From an uncultured Clostridia bacterium (GTDB lineage: Bacteria; Bacillota; Clostridia; Oscillospirales; Oscillospiraceae), in NCBI GenBank assembly GCA_945613045.1, contig CALZAG010000030.1:1-11845 (forward strand): DNA of 11,845 bases. Direction: 5' to 3'. The translations under genes and the position numbers were made by a program. Below, one piece after another: positions 7,543 through 11,845 of this stretch (its first letter is position 1; each line of letters starts with the position of its first letter). Under the pieces are notes generated by a model. The model was not told the DNA's origin, searched no databases, and worked only from the letters and a program-made list of their open reading frames with translations.

Positions 7543-7998
7543 ATGAAATGCCCGTTTTGCGGATTTCTTGAGAGCAAGGTTATCGACTCACGCCCCGCTG
7601 AGGAGGCCACAACGATCCGCCGCCGCAGAGAGTGCCTTGCGTGCCAGAAGCGCTTCACTACATATGAGACGATCGAGCACCTGCCCCTTGTTGTCATAAA
7701 GCGCGACGGTTCGCGCCAGCAGTTTGACAGGATGAAGCTCATAAACGGCATGGTACGCGCCTGTGAGAAGCGTCCTGTGGCACTTTCCCAGCTTGAGAAG
7801 ATTGCCGACGAGATCGAGCAGGAGCTGCAAAGCGCACTTGAGCGCGAGGTCAGTACCGTGGATATCGGCGAAATGGTCATGAAGCGCATAAAGCTTGTCG
7901 ATGAGGTGGCATATGTCCGCTTCGCCTCGGTCTACCGCAGCTTCAAGGACATCAACACCTTTATGGACGAGCTCACAAAGCTTCTGAGCGATAAATAA
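7543..7998 (+). CDS. nrdR: Transcriptional repressor NrdR
   Basis: This 151-residue protein is a typical NrdR, the nucleotide-sensing repressor of ribonucleotide reductase genes. The N-terminal zinc ribbon is MKCPFCG with Cys3 and Cys6, then CLAC with Cys31 and Cys34; the basic stretch IRRRRE (25-30) lies between the pairs. The ATP-cone domain covers about residues 49-139 (LVVIKRDGSRQQFDRMKL onward) and senses dATP/ATP. GGAGG at 7530-7534, eight bases before the ATG, sets the start. The gene has its own promoter between two NrdR-like boxes, so it probably represses itself. No nrd reductase gene lies in the window. The convergent minus-strand gene ends only 4 bases away, with no terminator between them. 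Confidence 0.98.
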   Translation: MKCPFCGFLESKVIDSRPAEEATTIRRRRECLACQKRFTTYETIEHLPLVVIKRDGSRQQFDRMKLINGMVRACEKRPVALSQLEKIADEIEQELQSALEREVSTVDIGEMVMKRIKLVDEVAYVRFASVYRSFKDINTFMDELTKLLSDK

Positions 7999-8002
7999 GC
8001 GG

Positions 8003-8383
8003 TCAGAATATGCTGCCCAAGCTTAGCTGCTCCATGGTCATCAGCGAATCGAGGGTGGCCATGAGCAGACCGTAGGAGCCCTCGACGGCGCCCATATCCT
8101 CTGCGTAAATATCGGACTTGAGCTGAAAATACGCTTCTGTCGTTGAATTTATCTCACTGTGGCGAATAAAAATATGAGTGTAGCCGTCAAGTGACATCCA
8201 GTGCTCGACGGCCGCGTCAAGCTGCGGCTTTGCACGGTCAAAGTCGCCCTTTTCGGCGCTCTGATAAGCTGCAGTAACATCCTCCTTGAGACTGAGGATG
8301 ATGTTGCTTGCCACCCTGATGTTCACCATGACGCCTGTGAGCAGAAGCGCCAGTATGATAGCCGCGGCGAGTTCTTTTCTCAT
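8003..8383 (-). CDS. DUF4363 family membrane-anchored protein
   Basis: The 126-residue product begins MRKELAAAIILALLLTGVMV, a single N-terminal membrane segment (about 5-25). A helical, probably extracytoplasmic domain follows, containing paired-helix text such as AYQSAEKGDFDRAKPQLDAA and HIFIRHSEINSTTEAYFQLK. This layout and sequence match DUF4363 proteins, whose function is unknown and which commonly sit next to YetF/DUF421 genes in Clostridia. The start is set by AGGAGG (8395-8390 on the minus strand), six bases upstream. A longer in-frame start at 8449 would lie inside the coding end of yetF and adds residues unlike the family. One base separates the yetF stop from this start (TGAGATG), so the two are co-translated. 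The family call is fairly secure; no role is claimed. Confidence 0.85.
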   Translation of the reverse strand: MRKELAAAIILALLLTGVMVNIRVASNIILSLKEDVTAAYQSAEKGDFDRAKPQLDAAVEHWMSLDGYTHIFIRHSEINSTTEAYFQLKSDIYAEDMGAVEGSYGLLMATLDSLMTMEQLSLGSIF

Positions 8384-8384
8384 C

Positions 8385-9059
8385 TCAAGCCTCCTTTGCC
8401 TGACAGAACACGCTGCCGTTTTCCGACAGTGTAAGGATGTATACCTCATCTGCCGAGCGCAGATTCTGCCGCTTCAGCTCGTTTGCAAGCCAGCGTCTGT
8501 CGCGTCCGAGAAGCTTGAGGTTGTTGTCGAGTATTCTGCCTTCATTTATTATGATGTGCGCGTAGCTTACATCGTCGGCGTCAACTCCCATCTGCGACGC
8601 AGTGGCGGGCTGATTGCCGGACTTGAGTATGATGCTGAGCTGTCCGTTCGTTTCAAGAACGGCATATTCAACCTGAGCAGTGTCCGTAAGCCCCTGAGCT
8701 CTGAGCTCCTGCATGAGCTCGTCAAGAGTAAAACGGTTTTTATGCATGGCCTCGCGTATTATCCGCCCGTTTCGTATGATTATTTCGGGTCTGCCGTAGG
8801 TAAGCTTGCGGAGCTTGACGCTGCGCATATTGAGCCCTGCGATTATTATTTCAAAGCAGAACATGATGATTATTGGAACAAGGCCGTTCAATAAGGGGAT
8901 TCCGATATCCTGCAGAGGCGTGGCGGCAAGATCCGCTATCAGTGCGGCGACAATAAATTCGGAGATCTCCATTTCTCCCAACTGACGCTTACCCATAATG
9001 CGCATTGATATAAGTATTGCAAAATACAGTATCACTGTGCGGACAAAAATGATCGCCAA
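8385..9059 (-). CDS. YetF/DUF421 family membrane protein
   Basis: This 224-residue protein matches the YetF (DUF421) family. Hydrophobic segments lie at about 2-20, 33-47 and 57-77. They are joined by the family signature MGKRQLGEMEISEFIV (22-37), and the cytoplasmic alpha/beta domains carry GRPEIIIRNGRI (89-100) and VEYAVLETNGQLSI (130-143). The function of the family is poorly defined; some members are spore or cell-envelope associated. The start is TTG, supported by GGGAGG at 9073-9068 eight bases upstream. The next ATG (codon 19) would cut away the first membrane helix. DUF4363 follows immediately, consistent with a two-gene operon. The stretch opposite nagB's start probably holds its promoter. 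Confidence 0.93.
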   Translation of the reverse strand: MAIIFVRTVILYFAILISMRIMGKRQLGEMEISEFIVAALIADLAATPLQDIGIPLLNGLVPIIIMFCFEIIIAGLNMRSVKLRKLTYGRPEIIIRNGRIIREAMHKNRFTLDELMQELRAQGLTDTAQVEYAVLETNGQLSIILKSGNQPATASQMGVDADDVSYAHIIINEGRILDNNLKLLGRDRRWLANELKRQNLRSADEVYILTLSENGSVFCQAKEA

Positions 9060-9067
9060 GTTAATCG

Positions 9068-9073
9068 CCTCCC
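9068..9073 (-). promoter_or_regulatory. Ribosome binding site fixing the TTG start of the yetF-like gene
   Basis: GGGAGG on the minus strand sits eight bases before TTG 9059-9057. There is no ATG in a position that would keep the first membrane helix. Confidence 0.75.
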
Positions 9074-9102
9074 ACGGTATTTTTTCCGCTTAAAGGCGAA
9101 TT

Positions 9103-9110
9103 ATTATAAT
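9103..9110. promoter_or_regulatory. Palindromic -10-like element between divergent yetF and nagB-like genes
   Basis: ATTATAAT is its own reverse complement, so a TATAAT hexamer is present on both strands (plus 9105-9110, minus 9108-9103). On the minus strand it would give a leader of about 37 bases for yetF, which is plausible. On the plus strand the transcript would begin near 9117, inside the nagB-like ribosome binding site, so it is unlikely to serve that gene alone. No good -35 is visible for either strand. Confidence 0.35.
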
Positions 9111-9126
9111 AAAAGGAAGCAATGTA

Positions 9127-9819
9127 ATGAAAATAATCGTTGACAGCAAAGAGAACATAAGTAAGCTCGCCGCCGAAATGATAGCCGCGCAGATCTCCGC
9201 AAAGCCGGACTGTGCCGTGGCCTTTGCAGCGGGTCAGACGCCCAAGGGCGTCTACGAGGAGCTTGCCAAAATGCAGTGCATTGATTTTTCGGCCTGCGAG
9301 GCCTTCAATATCTGCGAATATGAGGGACTTGAGGCAGGAGATCCGCGTTCATGCTCAGGCCAGCTTCAGGCTCAGCTATATTCAAAGCTTGGTATAACAA
9401 AAGTACATACTCCGACAGCGGACAATGCCGGGGCTTTCGACGATGAGATCGCCTCCTGCGGCGGACTTGAGCTTATCCTGCTCGGTATCGGAACAAACGG
9501 CCATATCGGCTTTAACGAGCCGGCCACGCTTTACGATACGGAAACTCACATCGCGCAGCTGACCGATAAAACAAAGCAGATGAAGGCCGAGAATTTCGGA
9601 GGTGTGGAAAATGTGCCCTCCACAGCGGTGACGATGGGGCTCAAGACTATTTGCAGGGCAAGGAACGTCATCCTGATAGCCTTCGGGGAGGAAAAGGCGG
9701 ATATTGTCTATAAGCTCGTCTATGGCAAGACCTCAACCTATGTTCCCGCAGCCATGCTGCAGATGCATATGAATATGACGCTTATGCTCGACGAGGGCGC
9801 CGCGTCGAAGCTTAACTGA
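9127..9819 (+). CDS. NagB-family protein (glucosamine-6-phosphate deaminase-like), altered active site
   Basis: The 230-residue product has the NagB/GamA fold signature throughout: FAAGQTPKGVYEEL (33-46), FNICEYEGL (60-68), LLGIGTNGHIGFNEPA (118-133) and TAVTMGLKTI (166-175). NagB interconverts GlcN-6-P and fructose-6-P plus ammonia. By recall alignment to E. coli, His143 and Glu148 are kept (His126, Glu131) and the phosphate-binding Lys208 is kept (Lys190). The base Asp72 is Cys63, and the phosphate ligand Arg172 falls on Glu155. Asn124 for Asp141 is ordinary in Bacillus enzymes. It may therefore be inactive, act on another sugar phosphate, or be regulatory. AGGAAG at 9114-9119 precedes the ATG by seven bases; an ATG at 9122 reads straight into a stop. 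The gene heads a unit with glmM 18 bases downstream. Family sure, activity doubtful. Confidence 0.88.
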   Translation: MKIIVDSKENISKLAAEMIAAQISAKPDCAVAFAAGQTPKGVYEELAKMQCIDFSACEAFNICEYEGLEAGDPRSCSGQLQAQLYSKLGITKVHTPTADNAGAFDDEIASCGGLELILLGIGTNGHIGFNEPATLYDTETHIAQLTDKTKQMKAENFGGVENVPSTAVTMGLKTICRARNVILIAFGEEKADIVYKLVYGKTSTYVPAAMLQMHMNMTLMLDEGAASKLN

Positions 9820-9837
9820 TCTGTAAGGAGGCTTAAA

Positions 9838-11202
9838 ATGGGTAAATACTTCGGAACTGACGGCTTCCGCGGTGAGGCAAACGTAGGTCTCACGGTCATG
9901 CACGCCTTTGAAATCGGCCGCTACCTCGGCTGGTATTACGGCAAGGAACACAAGGCAAGGGTAGTCATAGGCAAGGACACGCGCCGCTCAAGCTATATGC
10001 TCGAATCCGCCCTGTGTGCGGGCCTGACGGCCTCCGGCGCGGACGCCTACCTCCTGCACGTTACTACTACTCCGAGCGTATCATATATCGCGCGCTCCGA
10101 TGATTTCGACTGCGGCATCATGATCTCCGCAAGCCACAATCCCTATTACGACAACGGAATCAAGCTCATAAATTCCGCCGGCGAGAAAATGGGCGACGAT
10201 GTTCTGGACGGCATAGAGGAGTATATCGACAAGGCCGCCGCGGGCGAGCGGGACTGCCTGCCCTATGCGACCGGCGAGAAGATAGGCCGCACCGTGGACT
10301 ATTCCGCGGGACGCAACCGCTATATCGGTTATCTCATATCCCTTGCCACCCGTTCCTATAAGGGCAAAAAGGTCGGTCTCGACTGTGCCAACGGCTCGAC
10401 CTGGATGATGGCAAAAAGCGTGTTTGACGCTCTCGGCGCTGATACTTATGTTATAAACAACGACCCCGACGGCGTGAATATCAATGTCAACTGCGGTTCG
10501 ACCCATATCGAACAGATGCAGAAATTCGTAATGGAAAACGGCCTTGATGTGGGCTTTGCTTTCGACGGCGACGCCGACCGCTGCCTTGCCGTCGATGATA
10601 AGGGTAATGTCATCACCGGCGACCACATCCTGTATGTCTGCGGCAAGTATATGCGCGACTGCGGAGTTCTCGGCAATAAAAAGATTGTTACCACCGTGAT
10701 GAGCAACATCGGCCTGTACAAGGCTCTTGACGCGCTGGGCATAGGCTATGAAAAGACCGCCGTAGGCGATAAATACGTTGCGGAGAATATGCGCGCAAAC
10801 GGCCATATCCTCGGCGGCGAGCAATCCGGCCACATTATTTTCGGCAGCCTTGCCAACTCGGGCGACGGTCTGCTGACCGCCATAAAGATCATGGAGGTCA
10901 TGTGTGAGAGCAAGCAGCCTCTGTCCGTGCTGGCATCTCCCGTAGTGATGTATCCCCAGCTCCTTAAAAACGTTGTCGTGACCGATAAGGATGAGACTCT
11001 GAACTGTCCCGAGGTGCTGGCAGCCGTTGCTGAAGCGGAAGCCGAGCTCGGTACGGAGGGAAGGATACTCCTGCGCAAAAGCGGGACGGAGCCTGTCCTG
11101 CGCGTGATGGCGGAGGCTCAGAGCCATGAAAAGTGCGCCGAGTGCGTTGACCATATAATTGACGCAATGCGCCGCAGCGGCAGACTTATAAAGGTGAAAT
11201 AA
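9838..11202 (+). CDS. glmM: Phosphoglucosamine mutase
   Basis: This 454-residue alpha-D-phosphohexomutase converts GlcN-6-P to GlcN-1-P for UDP-GlcNAc and cell-wall synthesis. The N-terminus MGKYFGTDGFRGEAN is the GlmM hallmark. The phosphoserine loop ISASHNPYYDNGIKL has Ser99 as the phosphorylated residue. The metal loop is DGDADR (243-248), the sugar-binding loop GGEQSGHI (326-333), and the phosphate-binding loop RKSGTEP (413-419). All four functional loops are intact and the length is normal. AAGGAGG at 9825-9831, six bases upstream, is one of the strongest ribosome binding sites in the window. The next gene starts one base after the stop, so the unit continues into the GlmU-like gene. GlmM is strongly preferred over ManB/Pgm by the N-terminus and context. 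Confidence 0.95.
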   Translation: MGKYFGTDGFRGEANVGLTVMHAFEIGRYLGWYYGKEHKARVVIGKDTRRSSYMLESALCAGLTASGADAYLLHVTTTPSVSYIARSDDFDCGIMISASHNPYYDNGIKLINSAGEKMGDDVLDGIEEYIDKAAAGERDCLPYATGEKIGRTVDYSAGRNRYIGYLISLATRSYKGKKVGLDCANGSTWMMAKSVFDALGADTYVINNDPDGVNINVNCGSTHIEQMQKFVMENGLDVGFAFDGDADRCLAVDDKGNVITGDHILYVCGKYMRDCGVLGNKKIVTTVMSNIGLYKALDALGIGYEKTAVGDKYVAENMRANGHILGGEQSGHIIFGSLANSGDGLLTAIKIMEVMCESKQPLSVLASPVVMYPQLLKNVVVTDKDETLNCPEVLAAVAEAEAELGTEGRILLRKSGTEPVLRVMAEAQSHEKCAECVDHIIDAMRRSGRLIKVK

Positions 11203-11203
11203 G

Positions 11204-11845
11204 ATGTACGAGATAAAGGACCTTCTTGACTTATCAAAAACCATCGCAGCGCCGCTGTTCGAGGGTAAGACCTACCCCTGGGAGGCACTGGCGGATATAA
11301 GCGATTTTATTATTGCGCTCGGCAGCACATTGCCCGAGGATGAGTATGAAAAGCGCGGCGAAAACGTGTGGGTGGCAAGGGACGCGAAGGTTTTCCCCTC
11401 GGCCTATATCGGCTCGCCCTGCATAATCGACCACGGCGCGGAGGTCAGGCACTGCGCCTTTATCCGGGGCAGCGCCATCGTGGGCAAAAATGCCGTCGTG
11501 GGAAACTCAACGGAGCTTAAAAACGTGGTTTTGTTCGACTGTGTCCAGACCCCGCACTATAACTACGTCGGCGATTCGATACTCGGCTATAAGTCTCATA
11601 TGGGCGCGGGCTCCATCACGTCGAACGTCAAGAGCGACAAGACGCTCGTTGTTATAAAAAACGGCGATGAGCTCATCGAAACAGGCCGCAAAAAGGTCGG
11701 CGCTATCCTTGGCGACTATGTCGAGATCGGCTGCAACAGCGTGCTGAATCCCGGGACAGTTCTCGGACGGCACGCAAGCGTGTATCCCACCTCATGCGTC
11801 CGCGGCGTGATACCCGAAAACGGCATCTATAAGGATAAAGACAAT
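11204..11845 (+). CDS. GlmU-acetyltransferase-like left-handed beta-helix protein (3' end outside window)
   Basis: The frame is open to the window end, giving 214 residues without a stop; relatives are about this size, so the gene is probably nearly complete. A short helical N-terminus (MYEIKDLLDLSKTIAAPLFE and on, about 1-50) is followed from residue ~55 by hexapeptide-repeat sequence of a left-handed beta-helix. The segment HYNYVGDSILG (118-128) with GAGSITSN (134-141) matches the acetyltransferase active-site region of GlmU, and His118 corresponds to its catalytic histidine. The GlmU uridylyltransferase domain is absent. Similar Clostridial proteins are often labelled 'UDP-N-acetylglucosamine pyrophosphorylase', which the domain content does not support. 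AGGTGA at 11192-11197 lies six bases upstream. The gene follows glmM by one base, suggesting an amino-sugar acyltransferase role (inference). Confidence 0.88.
   Translation, partial: MYEIKDLLDLSKTIAAPLFEGKTYPWEALADISDFIIALGSTLPEDEYEKRGENVWVARDAKVFPSAYIGSPCIIDHGAEVRHCAFIRGSAIVGKNAVVGNSTELKNVVLFDCVQTPHYNYVGDSILGYKSHMGAGSITSNVKSDKTLVVIKNGDELIETGRKKVGAILGDYVEIGCNSVLNPGTVLGRHASVYPTSCVRGVIPENGIYKDKDN

Noticed and set aside
8384..8449. Longer start for the DUF4363 gene inside yetF
   Set aside because: The 22 extra residues are charged and cysteine-containing, unlike the family, and a strong AGGAGG points to the start at 8383.
8286..8894. 202-codon plus-strand open frame across the YetF/DUF4363 pair
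   Set aside because: The minus-strand frames carry membrane segments, family motifs and good ribosome binding sites; the plus-strand frame has none.
10081..11244. 387-codon open frame on the minus strand opposite glmM and the start of the next gene
   Set aside because: It mirrors glmM, whose catalytic loops are all intact. The antisense protein has no recognisable motif and no ribosome binding site, so it is a composition-driven shadow.

Overview
The window looks like an ordinary chromosomal, housekeeping stretch from a Gram-positive anaerobe of the Clostridia, probably Oscillospiraceae-like. I infer this from strong AGGAGG-type ribosome binding sites, tightly packed genes, a fairly high G+C content judged by eye, a Clostridia-style alanyl-tRNA synthetase, the comEC-holA order known from Firmicutes, an RNase M5 relative, NrdR, and a YetF/DUF4363 pair. 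I see no phage, transposon, CRISPR, toxin-antitoxin, tRNA or rRNA signature, and no intergenic gap longer than about 80 bases.

Left block (1-3527, plus strand): the 3' end of a U32-family (tRNA-hydroxylation/peptidase U32) gene overlaps alaS by 4 bases. alaS is followed by a HinT-like HIT-domain gene and a strong hairpin with a U-tract.

Second block (3546-7461, plus): comEC (DNA-uptake channel), holA (polymerase III delta) and an RNase M5-like Toprim gene. The junctions touch or overlap (TAAATG, then an 8-base overlap), so they form one translationally coupled unit. Its first start codon lies only 18 bases past the hairpin, so it has no visible promoter of its own and probably depends on read-through.

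Third block (7462-7998, plus): nrdR has its own extended -10 promoter, bracketed by two NrdR-box-like 16-mers 32 bases apart. This is a convincing autoregulatory arrangement and the best regulatory signal in the window.

Fourth block (8003-9059, minus): a yetF-like membrane gene (TTG start) followed by a DUF4363 membrane-anchored gene. The pair converges on nrdR with a 4-base gap.

Fifth block (9127-11845, plus): a NagB-family gene, glmM and a GlmU-acetyltransferase-like left-handed beta-helix gene that runs off the end. On paper these are three successive amino-sugar steps (fructose-6-P to GlcN-6-P, GlcN-1-P, GlcNAc-1-P). However, the NagB homologue has lost residues that are catalytic in characterised NagB enzymes, so its role is open.

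No wholly new system is evident. The items worth following up are the NrdR boxes, the catalytically altered NagB paralogue in an amino-sugar operon, and the hairpin in front of comEC.
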